Source: Branchiostoma floridae (taxonomy: Eukaryota; Chordata; Leptocardii; Amphioxiformes; Branchiostomatidae). Taken from it: a DNA stretch of 64,000 nt. The notes below the pieces were generated by a model. That model did not search any database. It was given only the letters and a program-made list of their open reading frames with translations, and was not told where the DNA came from. Made by a program: the position numbers and the translations under genes. The stretch lies in NCBI RefSeq assembly GCF_000003815.2, contig NC_049985.1, positions 13,764,420 to 13,828,419 of the forward strand, written 5' to 3'. Of this stretch, positions 45,081 to 58,139 are shown piece by piece (position 1 is the first letter of the stretch; each line of letters opens with the position of its first letter).

Positions 45081-48000
45081 GCTGTCATGCCAATGTGAAT
45101 TACTAGAATCTTTCAAAGCACTTTGAGGGTAAAGAAGGTAGCTAAAACCATCTTGTACAAGGTTGAACCACTCTCAGTTCAGCCTTCACATTAGCTAAAT
45201 CATTAGTATCAGTTAGAATTTATCAGCGGTAATCAATGGTAATGTAATGTCATCAATTCTCTTAAGTCCACATCAATCAGGGTTATTGTGCCAGGATAAG
45301 ACTGATATATATACCTTAAGTGTGTTTAGGCTTTAGCAATGATAGAGTATTGTGCTCCCAGACATTGTACTCTTTGAACTCAGAGGCATCAATGTTCATT
45401 TGTCACTTTAAACTATTGATAGAGAAAATCCTTACCTATATATTACATTCAACCACTCCAAGTCTGACAAAAAGTACAGTACATTATTTTGAAATGTCAA
45501 TTTTTCCCTTTCTTAATTCAAAATTGTATGATATTTTATAGTCTTGGGTGATGACTTAAGCTTACTCGTAGCCTTTAGATATTTTAAACCAACATATTTG
45601 GTTGTTTTTAAGCTTACGGTTGTCCAATACATACTTTGTTGGTTGTTCAACAGAGTTGCTATATCATCATCATAATATGAGTTGCTACATACAAATGTAG
45701 TTTGACTTTTGTAACACTGTACACAGTACTACTAAATTAAATCCTAACTTGACCATCCTCTTTACTAGATTTGTATCTATATTGGTACTCTGGTCCTTGT
45801 TTGTGGACTCAAATCAATCCATAGGCATGATAACTTCATGAAAAAGTATGAGCTACATCTTTGACATTTTGCTCTGCCATCTGAGCTGTGATGTTCTGTA
45901 GAGGTGGATCGATCACAGCATCACTTGCTTGGCTTCACACCACAGGCTGGGGCTAACAGACTGATTTAGAACTTAATGGAGGATGAAATGCTGTATCAAC
46001 ACCCAGCACGATGCAAGGTGAATCTCAAGGACTTTGAGGGAAAGGCTTTAATAGACGCAACGGTTAGGTTTGAAAGGTTGGGGAATCTTGGAGTACCATC
46101 TGATATTGGGAAGGTTCCAGATATGCAATGTCTCAGTCTTCTTCTCCATTCAACGGAAGATCCTTGTGGTAGGAATGCAGCTATCTCCTAATGGCCAATA
46201 TCTGCCCATTATAGGGCCATTAGTAAATTGCATTGCATGTCCAGAAGTAGTAGAATAGAGAAACAAGTCTATAATCGCTGCGACTTCTTCTTTGTTTCTG
46301 TGCATGATAAGATGCCAACTGTGATGGAGATACATGTAACAGTGTCCTCTTCAGAATATCTCTATCTGGGCTAAAACATTTTTTTACTGCTATGGAGGTT
46401 TAGAACAGAAAAGCAATAAACAGTCGATTCTCCCAGCAGGGTTTTCTCTGGACTTGTAGAACATGTGCACAGGATGGTGTCTTCTGTCATCGAGTATTTG
46501 GCAGCTGATACATTGAGTTAGTTTAGCCCAGAGTGTTCTTCCCTCAGGCATGTTAAGTAGGCCAGTGATGTACCAGCTCTGGAGCTGACCCTGCACCCCA
46601 ACAGTTTACATACTGGCACCCTGTACATTACAACAACACTGTTCTTTGTGGAGATAGGGCCTGCTCTTTCCCTGGATCAGGGGGAGGAATGAAAGAGATG
46701 TGTCAGGTTTGGGATGGCACCAACTTTCTGGGAACTGCAGCAGGGCACGCTTTCCCTTACAGTGTCTAAATGATGTCTACGTTTCAAGAATAGATTACAA
46801 CCAGAGTTAATGAAAGTTTTGTGCAATCTGAAGCCAATTCAATTTTCTCCATCAATATTTAAGTTTTCTGTAACAATGTCCCTGGCATTGAGGTTTACTG
46901 TGGGTCATAGAAGTTTGTCTGGTTTAAGAGATTAGAAATTGATTGCTCATAGGGTGTAGTACGTGCAGTTTGTAGCATATGCAACCTTGTCCTAAAATGA
47001 CCATTGTGTCGGAGATTAACCAATGTTTGTGAAGTCCGTGTGACTTAAGAACAAACACGTAGTTTGTCGCGACAAGACCTTGTCCCTAACTGTCCTCATC
47101 TGTTTTGGCGACACTTCTCTGTTTGCTGTCTTGATCCCCAATGTCTCAAGGTTGTCCAAGTCATATATTGCTGTATCACGCCGCCAGTGTTTCTTTACAT
47201 ACAAACAGAAAAGCAAGCATTCCAACTAACATGCCCTGGCTTCATTGTTGACTCCCGGACAAGCGAGGGCCACAAAGTGGTTCAAGGTTATACGAGTGGT
47301 TTAGTCGCTAAGCCCCTGTAGACAACATCATCTGCTTCGGGTCTGTGATTGGTCCTTGTTCATCACTTACGGAGCAGGTGTAGCTATTAATTATGCATTA
47401 TCCCCCTGTCAATGTCCAGCCAGGGGAATTTGATAGCTTCGGAAAGTCCACTCATGGAAAGTATTGCACCCAGGGCAACTGAGACAGGGCCTTTGAATTC
47501 AAAAGGATTAACGCAGGTTCAAGCTGGTTGTTGAAACAAGTTCAAACCACTTGACGACACCTGACCCTACCTTGAATTGCGGCTATTTTTCTTTTGCGTC
47601 TGGGTGTCAATACGGATCAGCGGGCCCAGACAGTGTTTTGTTTAGCGAGGGGGCAAGGCTTTGTAGTAAGGGGCATTTCTAAGGTACAACAACAGGTAGT
47701 TCTGGAACCATGCCAGCAAGTGACCTGACAAGGTAATGTCAGCACTAACGGATTATCATCCCTCAAAACAAGGAGTTGAGTTTCATACCTTATTACCTCA
47801 CCGGCACCCCCCAGCCCTGGGAAAGGACAGGAAAATCCCAAGCACATTCCGACAGGTGGTTCAAAGATCTGACCATAACCTTATTAGTCATCTGGGACAG
47901 AGTCCAGGGCGCTGTTTCCCCTTGTGTTTGCCCTGTCACAATTCCATGGCCAATCCCAGACTTGAATGGCAGGCATAGCTGAGGTTTGCAGGCCGAGAAT

Positions 48001-49957
48001 TAGTCTTTCCGCCACATTTCTGTTTTTGAAAGACCCGTATTAGGTTCCACTGAACCTACAAACTGTCCTGTCTGAGAAGTGGCCTGCTTGAGGTGAAAGT
48101 AGTGGGACAGATTAATGGGAGAGTCTGGAGCAGACTATAGACAAATTTGGTCCCATGTAGAGTTTGATTGACACCATTTACAATAGGTGGTGATGGCGTC
48201 CATTTTGTGCAGACTTGTATTTTGGTCAGATTTGGTTCCCTTTGCTTTGTCAGTCTGGGATTCCTTTTCTGTGGTGAAAGATGATAATCTCTTCACTGTT
48301 TTTGTTACGTAAGGTGACTTTGGCCATAACAACACATGGACTTGACATACAGGCACAATTAACCATGAGATGTTCAAAAAGTTTGCTCAATCCAACAGGT
48401 GCTTCTTCCTATACAAAGACAGCAAGTCAGGTTGTCTTCACCATTTGTCTTCAATTGCATTGCACAGTTTCCTATTGTATACCAAGAAGTATCGAGCCAT
48501 AACAAAAGAAACATTGTTAAAGTTGCCTGCATTTGCAGGTGATTTGAGACAAAGCTATCCTAACATGCTGTCGCACCTGGGCAGTTTCGGGTCAAGGTGC
48601 ATCTGTTAAGGTGAATGAAAGACTGATTGTTGCCAGTCGTTTAGCCAAACACTGACGCCTTGATATTCCAAAAATTAACCTTGACGTGCATGCGCACCTA
48701 TCCATTGATGACCAAAGCCCTTTTCATAACCTAATGCATCTTGATGTCAATTGAATTGAAGACATTTTGCCTCCTGATGGTCACATTATTACCATAACTA
48801 ATGCCTTTAGTATTTCTCAAGGAGATAAAGAACAAAGGATCGAGCTTGACCTTGGGTCTTCTCAAGTTCGTACCCAAACCAAGCTGATTACCAGCTGCAG
48901 GTGTTGATGGTAACCAGATAGGTGAGGGTAAAGCCAACCACTTAAGAAATGTGCAGTCACTCACCTGGTCCACACATGGCTGCACTTTCCCCTGACACTG
49001 AAATACGTGATTATCTTGGCAGAATCTAAATGCACATAAGAGGGGTATTAAGGATGACTTATGTCAGTGAGCAGTGTAAGACAAGCGAGGAAGATCTATC
49101 CCCTGCAGCATTCTAACAGGCTTTCCTACACCCTTCCCATTGAAGGAGAGCAATGTACAACACTGGCAAAAAATGTACTTAAAGTAAGCCTCGCTAAATG
49201 GGTACTGAAAATGATTGAAGCATCTCAGAAACAGATTAAATTGTTGGAATAATCAAAGGGTAGAGAGAGGTTAAAACCTTTCTTTCAAAAGGATTGATGA
49301 TGTGTGTGTATTGACTTAAACTTTCCTTATCACCAAGTATTGATTGCTCAACCATGATGAAAGCTTACACACACAACTACTGGTACTAAGCATCAGTGTC
49401 AAATGGTTAACAGTACAGCTGACTGTAACCCCCTAGGCATTTAATTTCAGTCCATTTGCTAGAAAAGGTTACAACATATGATAAATACTGGAAAGAGTAC
49501 ATTTGTACATGTAAACAAACTCAGTACCAAGGGTGACATTTAGAATACACAATAACACTGTTTCATGTCTTTTTGCTGACAGGGCAAGTGATCATGCTAC
49601 TGTGGCAGATAATCAAACTATGAATTGATAAGAAAACATTCTTTGTCTCTGGGCTTGCCCTGTTGCATTACAACATTGTCTTCCTCACAATAGATAATTA
49701 CATGACTCATCAACCCATTCCCCAACCAGCATGATAGCATCAGTGTTGATTAATGCTAAATACAAAGCTGCATTGTCTTATTTTAGGTAACATTTTTGAA
49801 AGAAATAACATAAATAAACTATAGAATAAACTTCAATATTTTTTTAATGGAAGAGATGTGTCACTAGCAATCCCAGTAAACTGGAGGGAGGGGAGGAGGG
49901 GAGATTGTGAATCATGGTTTTATCATGACATTCTTGTGTAATTGCATTTTGCTGCAG
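45081..49957. other. non-coding interval
   Basis: No gene recognised. GC-richer stretches lie at about 47030-47330 and 47560-47990. The first holds a 12-bp palindrome TTGTCGCGACAA at 47064-47075. Frames here are short, overlap on both strands and lack motifs. Confidence 0.45.
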
Positions 49958-50058
49958 GTACAACGTGTCAGGGCTGTCTGGACTGTCTGGATGCCTGTGA
50001 GCCGTGGGAACGTGAGAGTGAGACCTGCCGTGGTTTGTGACACTGTGTTCTTGACGAG
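49958..50058 (+). other. candidate exon (101 bp)
   Basis: Acceptor (ttgcattttgctgcag, ending at 49957) and donor (GACGAG followed by gtaggc, 50059) enclose 101 bases of higher G+C. One frame is open throughout; another reads a cysteine-rich peptide that stops inside the exon. No family is recognised and no neighbouring exon was found, so this may be a leader exon or chance. Confidence 0.25.
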
Positions 50059-53000
50059 GTAGGCTGCAGTCCTTTCTTCTTTCAACTTACAGATAGTTTG
50101 TTTGTACTTTTGTCTTCAATGTCTACATGGAAGCCATAACAGTCTATCCTGTAATCACCTGTGAAAATCAGGCGGGGCAAGTGAAAACGTAAACAACAAC
50201 AAATTGATTTTGTGTCACCTAAATCTGTCTTGACAAGAAGGAAACTAATTTTCTTTTTGCAGGATTTATCTGATTATTTTGACAGCATTGTAGAATTTTG
50301 TAGCTTCATCAGTATTTTCAAGTCTGCTTTAGAAATATTAGATGATTGCAATGACAGAAGCCCTACGACTACTTCTGCATAATAGTCTCTCAAAGTTTAA
50401 CTTTACCCATACCACAACTCCCATCGCCTGTTGTACATGGCTGTTTGAAATGCCAGGTAGGCTACAATATGAACCCATGAAATCGTACACTCAAGCTTCA
50501 AAATGCCAGTTAGACTCCATCTAAACCCCCTAAAACCTTACAATCAAGCCTGTGCCCTCCAAAGTTCTTGCCCCGAGCACCCGGCTGCCAAATTTCCAGA
50601 TGATGGACAGTTTGAGAGACAAGGATTCATCTCCTGCTTTACTCTCTCCTGACCTCAAAAGAAGTTCCATTTGTCTTGACCAACTTTCAATTTGCAGGAG
50701 AGGTTCTTAGTGAATTAAAGACCTAAACCTTCCTATGATGCTGTCAGGAGCTATCGGCTGACCAGCCATTCAGGCGTCCCTTCCAGCTCATCAATTAGAT
50801 TAAGAAGCGCCTCTGGAATTAAAGGCCGGACCTTTGCTAAGGAGACCTGTCAGCTTGCATTGGCTGCAAGCTATGTAAGCACTGTTCCACAGATTTATCA
50901 TTTCCGAGGAAGCACTCAAGAGCAAATTCTGAGGGAAGGGTCAAGGTGAAAGAAGGGGATTTTGCATTATGGACAAGTCTGATAACAAATGCTGTCCTTA
51001 ACGGAACTCACCATTATGGGAAAGTCAATGAATCCAAGCAGTTTGAGTAGCAGTCCAATAAACATTCAGGCTCCGAATTCTACCTACTCAATTAGGCATT
51101 AAGAGCTGTAACCAGTCAATAAAACTTTATTAGCATTTACATGTACGAGGGTGGTCACCTGGTTTTTACAATACGTAGATCTCACGAAAAGGAGAAAGTT
51201 GCTTACAAGTGCCAATGTTACAATTCCATGACTTTTTGCGACCTGCGATAAAGCTATAAACATTCTATAGCATTATCTACTATCCTTCCATGTTTGAATA
51301 GACATTGATAACTTTATCATGTATTCAAGGATTTATGTTCCTCTGATACAATTGTCACACCTCTTATCTATCATTGTCACAGAGAAAATTTATAATAACC
51401 TTAACAACTAATACTGCTGACATGAATAAATACATCCCAGTTTTATACACACACATAAATATATATAACCATACATACAGAGAGGGCCTAGGGAGAGAGT
51501 TGTCCCAACCTTATTAGGTAAATGGTCTGTCCAAAAGTCTGTTGTAATCCTTGCTCCAAGGCAGGATTTAGCATTGATTACAGGACTTGATACTACCTTG
51601 TCCAACACATGGCTGCCTCCAGATGAAAGCAAACCGACAAACGTTAGGGAAAAAAAGACAGAGTATTACATGCATAAGACATGCACTTAACAATGTTTTG
51701 CAACCATTAAGGTTTTCTTTTACATCTTACTCAACTGGCAACAGTGGGAAGACAGGATTCTGTGAGCATGAAAAAAACTCACTTCATAATTGAAGAGGTC
51801 TTGACTCTAACTTGTAAAGATGTATGTGCTGAAAAAAACCCTGAAGTGCTTTAATAAAGGAGATAGGGTCGATTTCCCTGGCTGGCTAGTATGAAAGGGG
51901 TTAGGATAAAGCAAAGCGATAAGAGCAGCATGAGACATGGAAGACTTGAAATGATTGGAGATAAGCTGAAACTAATGCCACCGTGCATGGTGAAGCTATT
52001 ATATGTCATTCAGCTGGTAAATATGGGATGATCTTAATGTACATACCTAGCAGACATGGGGAAATGGTCAGTGGGAAAGTTACAAACGTGATGATCACAG
52101 TATCTCATGTGTATTAACATTTGTGAGTCTGTGACTGAAACTGGAAAAGGTTGTGTGACAACTGTTGTATCATGTTGTATTTTGTCATCATTTTAATATC
52201 TGGTAAAACCAATACACAGGGAATTACCAGGTTTGTTATGGAAAAATAGACAAAAAGACAGATACTTTGTATATACACAATACGTAATGTCACCAGCAAA
52301 GAAGAAAGTGTCCAACTAACTAGTCTATAAGGAAGTAAGGTCATTTCTCTTTTTGTAAGCAATGACATTATATGCCCTTGATATAAGCCATAGGTATTAT
52401 AAGGAGACAAGGAACAAAGGGAATAATTTTGCTCTCTTAAAAAAGCAAAAGGATAGATTTACGCCTTCTTTCCAACTCCTCACATTCTCACATCATGGAT
52501 CCATGTTTAACACTGCCCACTGTTTGAACAGCTATGTACATTTACACTATACAGAGTTTCTACAGCCACACTGAGCACAGTGGTGAAAATAAGAAACCAG
52601 AACACTTCCATCATGGACAGATAACATCACTAAATAGAGGTATAGATAACAGTCAGAAACATGATACTGAAAGTAGTCTTCTTTCCAACATGAAGCATTA
52701 CTGGTAATGCCTTGAGAAACAATTGGGCTTCACTCCTCCCATTTGCAGAAATGGTATGGTCCAGCTGAGCTAATTTTGGACTCCTAAGTATAGGTCAAAG
52801 TCAAAGTTAAGCACCTTAGTTTATGTTGAGTCTTATGGTACTATACATAGACTGATCTTGTAAACGAGATTTAAAGTGTCTGTTGTTCTCAATATAACCT
52901 CCTTGTCTAAGCTAACATAGGTTCACAGTAGATCTAACCACTGATTGGCTCGTGACAGAAGAATTAAAAACACCATCAAAAACAATGTTATTTTCCTATT

Positions 53001-55559
53001 TGGGTAAACATAAATTGAAATAGGAATTGATGGTGACAGGAACCTAGAGGATGATTGGATTTCGGAAATATCATTTTTGATATCTGATCTCATTTTCCTC
53101 AATACAGGTACATCTAAAAATGATTTATAACTCTTTCATCTCAGCTTCATTCCTTAGCCAAAAACTGACAACTTTTATTTGTTTGCTTTAATATTCATTT
53201 GCAACTACAATGCCATTACTGACAATTGCAATGATCTTTATTGCATATCCATGCCCAACATGGGCTAAAATGCACTCACTGACAGTAGAAGTGTAGAAAA
53301 ATAAATGCTACATTCTATCCAAAACTACAGGGTCTCTTCATTACTACCATTCAGGACTTATTAGTGTGCTATCATGTACAAATAAAGGTAAAACAGGGAT
53401 GCTGACAGAACCACTACCAAACATCCCCTTTTTAGCTGGCCCACTGAACAGCATGGTAAGTGCTTGTCAGAAGGGGGCAAGTTCTCTAAACATTACACCT
53501 GTCAACTCTAGCTGTGATGGTCAAGACCAGCAAGTTATTATCTCAGCTGAGAAAACATCACCAGAAATAGTAACAAAGCAAAGTAAGCTTGTGTGGTTTA
53601 GGAGAGGTCAGTAATTGATACTAAAGCCCCTGGGATTTGTTGAGATGTTTATCATCAAATTTGATGGTCATTTCACAGTTGGATGACAGGTGTTAATTGA
53701 AGCTCTTAGGGCCTTTTATTTTGGAAATAGCCTGCCATTGTTTGGAAGGTCAACACCCAAATGCCGCCGCATGTTGGTATGGACATGAAAAAGGAGGTGC
53801 AAACTGACCAGAGGAAGTTGTCAGAACAATGGCTTTGCATACCATATCCACCCTTCATCAGATTGTATGCATTTTGTCAATGTTGTGTCAAAGTCGATAT
53901 ATTGAAGTTCTTTAATAGTCATGTGAAAAGGAGAAAATGAAACATAACAGACCTGTTGCAGTACAATACAGTGTGTTTTCTTGACGATCCAAATGGGTCA
54001 GCTACCAATTATTTGAAGCAAGGCTGTTATATAATGTTCTTGTTTAAAACAAGGATTGAAATGTATCTTCAAACCCCCTTGTGTGAAAATCTATCTATTC
54101 TGGAGTAGTTCAAGGGAGGGGTTCCTCAGAGAGAGTGACAATGCCCTGCCATGACTCGGTGAGCTACATGTCAAGCAAAGTACCAAAACTTTTAGAAGTA
54201 AAAGCTGCATGCTGTCCTGGAGTACAAGAGAAAGGTGGCGTGTACTTGTGACTGGCACGCGGCGAACTTGTCAGACACAGGTCTGCTGAAGTATGCTTGT
54301 GACTCAGGTAACGTCTGGGGCTACAGCGACAGAGAGAAGAAAGGAAAACAGCTGTCTTGGTCTGTCTGGGCAAAGTATATACATTACATGTTAGAACTTA
54401 TCTTGATAACATCTAAACAACAGTGAGTCAGTTGGAGGCGGCTCTACAGACAGCTACAAAGAAAGGAGCAAGCTCAAGTACATTCACCTTGGCGGGACTA
54501 CAATAACAACAGTTAGATCAAAGTATGATATGTTTCTTTTGTCCCCGTAAGGGCACTGTTCAGTCCAAACTACAATCTAACCTATTTGGACCAATCAGAA
54601 AAAAACGCGGTATAACGGATATCAGTGGTGAACCAACCAGGTGTGGACAGGTGCAGATTATGGGACCTGTCTGGGCAGGTTTCCTTCACAACAGGAAGTC
54701 AGGGCAGGTGTGGTTGTTCAAACCGTTGCACAGGCATACCTTGTGGTAAGCCACTCCCCACCTGTGTAATGCGACCTTTGTCATGAACTCAGGCCATAAA
54801 GTGATGGAGATGGTTACAAAATAGATGTACAAAATCTGTAACTCATGAGGACCTAATTGCACTTCCCATTGGAACAAAAGTATCATTTAACTCTAATTTT
54901 GCAGCCAAATTCATAGCTACATTTTTGGGGACCTTTGGTCTTGTGTTGAATCTCATTCCAAAAGTTGTAGTCAGGGATTTATAAAAAATCATGTGAAACA
55001 TGACACAACATTTCCTTGTCTGACTGGACTCATGCAATGGGTGGAGGAAGTTCTATCACTTCATATTTCCAGCAGACTCTTTCCTTGTCTGCAGTGCCAA
55101 GTGTTTCCCCAGGATACACCTGTAAGGAAATACAGACTGGACAACTTCCAATCACTCAGACATGGACACTTTTGGTATCAGGTACCTGATTCATTACTTT
55201 GGGACACTTTTCTTGTCTAGTCTCTTTAGTGGGGATGTCATAGGCTTGGAGACTGGTAGATCTTAGTAACGACACAATGTCAAATATGGTCCTGTCTATG
55301 ATACCTGGTTGTGTACAAGTTATGATATGTTTTCTTTCTCAGAATGCTGACCTTTGTCCTAAATTCAGAATCATAACAAGTGGGAAAATAACTAAGACTG
55401 AGTTGTCACTGATATTTTAGAAAAGTTCTTGGCATACCAGCAACCTTACCAATTTCTTTAAATAGCTTTATAGGACTTCCTTGTGAAGCAGAACAGAAAC
55501 ATGCAAGATAGAGAGCCTGATTTGCATAATTGTTATTTCATTACTGGTATATGAAGCAT
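50059..55559. other. non-coding interval
   Basis: No gene recognised. A moderately GC-rich, low-repeat stretch at 50560-50880 may be a conserved non-coding element. A small GC-rich patch lies near 54230-54340. Frames are under about 100 codons and without motifs. Confidence 0.45.
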
Positions 55560-55950
55560 CACTTAAGCTATCCACATGCTGAAAAATCATGACAATCTGT
55601 CAACCCCCTCTTGAGTTATTCCCTTTCAAAGTCTGACATTAAGCTACCCTCTGCAGTTAAAAAAAGCCGCTAGAGGACTCAAACCTACACCACTTACTCT
55701 CGGCCTCAACTTTAAGAGCTGTCTACCACTATAAAAGCCATGGCATGTCCAGAACTTAAGATACCAAACCTGAACTTCCACTGCAGTACTGTAACAAGCC
55801 GATAGGGGGACTAAAATCCAATCATTTCCATTTCAAGACCTACCCACATACCAGATTCCAGGTGTTCTTGATTTATGCTGGGCTTCTACAAACATACATA
55901 CATAGGTACATGCATACAAATGCTCCTGAAAACATAACTTGCGAAGGTAA
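55560..55950 (+). mobile_element. family R dispersed repeat, copy 5 (most complete)
   Basis: Two core motifs, AGCCGCTAGAGGAC (55665) and AGCCGATAGGGGGAC (55797), are 132 bp apart and define internal units. They are followed by CCCACATACCAGATTCCAGG, a CATACATACATA tract and the end GAAAACATAACTTGCGAAGGTAA (55928-55950). Blocks match copies 1-4 in order. No coding sequence. Confidence 0.7.
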
Positions 55951-58139
55951 AAAGGGACCATTTGTTTAAGAAAACACAACCTCACAGTAGTGTTGATTAA
56001 TTGCTGCATCAAGTATGGATGTTTTCTCTCCCTCAAACCTACACTAACCTTTGTCCAAATGAAGGTGACTTTAACCTTCCCAGGAGAGGGTGAACGTGCT
56101 CACTCCCAGAGTTCCAATGGCAGCTAGGTGAGACCCAGTCACCAGAAGAGGGAGGGCAACTGTCATACCCCCTGGCAGACTCCATCTATCAACACATGTA
56201 GCTGTGGCTTTTCTCTTAGGTTGGGGGGTCTTTATTTATTGGGCAGGTCACTACCCAGGTCAGCAGTTGATATATTAAGGATGGATTTCTTTAATAAGGT
56301 TTCTTGTCTAATAATTCTGCCTATATTTTCTGCAGTGATACCATCTAGCCTTGACATAAGGGACTAATGCAAGTTGTAACAATGATCATACTTGCTGAAA
56401 TGTTATGAAAAGCTTCATGTACTTTGTTGGGCAGTAAACAGATTATCAAATAGTGCATGATATAGCCTTTCCTGATATTTTACTGTACCATGTAAAAGGG
56501 TAGTATATTTACTTTATATCAGGCAGCCATCAACTGTCAGTGTACACAAACCATCTGCAGTGACCTGTGAGGGTTGAAGGCCTTGGGCCAGGTAACTCCA
56601 GCATTCAATCCATCTATTTTGGTCCTCCCCCTCACCACGAACTTGACATGCTGAAACGCTATCACACCTTGATTTAATTGGACTGAGCCAATGGGAGCCC
56701 TGTCTTTCAAAAGGGGGCACTTCTCCTCCAGGCTAGCTCAGAAACTCCCTGGAGATCTAAGAACCCTGCTGTCAATCAGATAAGAGTTGGAGACTGTCAA
56801 ATCCTTGGGCATCCAAGTTAATCCTGAGTCTAGTCAATAAAATTCACTATCACCTGTCCAAATCAGGGATTTGGGATTAGGAAGTGCTAAGGCAGAGTTA
56901 TGGTATCCACTATATTTGTGGTGGGAGGGTCACAGCCAAATCCTCAGCACCCTGATCGGTAATAGACCCCATTAACAGTTGTAAGAAGCTGCTGATAGCT
57001 TGATAACATAAGCCTGATGAGGCCCAAATGGTGTTATACAGTGTTACACCATGGCACAATCCTGGTATGAAACAATTCAAAACTTCTTACAAAATTTCAA
57101 CAATCACTTATAATAAAATCCTCTGGCAGCTTTGAGACAGAATTTGTACCAAATACCAATACACATTTTGATTCCTCTATACATCAGGTGGACCCGCCCC
57201 TGAACAGGTCAGCAAATAGAGACACCATGAGTATGCTCCAGAGGTATCAAGTTATGTTTTCTCAAGCCTGTGTACAGATTATGCTGCTTAACATCTAACT
57301 CCCTCTGAAAGGTACCTCATTATGGGATTGTTGTGAATGAAAACTTTGGCTAAGAGCCCTGACAGAGCCCCTCAAACAAGTTACATGCTGCTGCCTGTTG
57401 ATTCTTTAGAAGAAATTACAATATGCAAACACTGCACGGTTGGGAGCACCCTTTTACAAACTCGCAAAGAAAGCAAACTATCTGTTGGGGAATAATTCCT
57501 CCTCTTTTGAAGTGCTCCTACACTTCTGGTGGACACAATATTGGGGACAATGTAGTTTAGTTCAGTTTGATTGTTTAGTGTTTGATGATTAAGGGTAGAC
57601 AATGCAGTGGTGTGGCAAGCATGTATAGCTCCAAGACAAGTTTTGTTGTGGAGACAAGGGGCATCGTTGGTGGTACATAAAAGGTGTCAGCACACCTTTT
57701 CAATCAACAGGAAATGTGAATTTATCACCCATAAGATGGACATGTGTAGAGTTCCATGAATTCTGGAATGTTTTCAGACAGATTGTGAACTTGGAAAAAT
57801 CATTACCATGACTTTGTACTCTTACTAACCAAAGTGAAAATGTGATACCTATTTACTTTTGTTTTGTATGGGGGGAGTGCGTCAATGTCAACTTGTAACT
57901 TTCTCTCTGTGACTAACATGTTACAGCTCCTCACACAAACCTGAATGCTACCGAACCTTGATTAAACGAAGAAAGTTGTATAACCTTGATGAAAGCAACC
58001 AAATGACTCATGACCAACATGTAGAGATTTTTGACAAGCGCTCTGCCAACACACGGACATTCTGTGTGTTCAAATAATTCACTGTTTCCGTTCACCGTGA
58101 AGTACAGTGGGAAGAACAAACGTTGATACAAGTTTGAGT
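55951..58139. other. non-coding interval
   Basis: AT-rich DNA leading to the CpG-rich flank of ANKRD50. Only short frames and no recognised repeat. Confidence 0.45.

Noticed and set aside
55660-55760. Apparent minus-strand tRNA-like signals (GGTTTGAGTCC box B-like, GTGG box A-like, T7 run)
   Set aside because: The same sequence blocks occur in other family R copies as part of their internal unit, without a proper tRNA fold; the resemblance is weak and better explained by the repeat.
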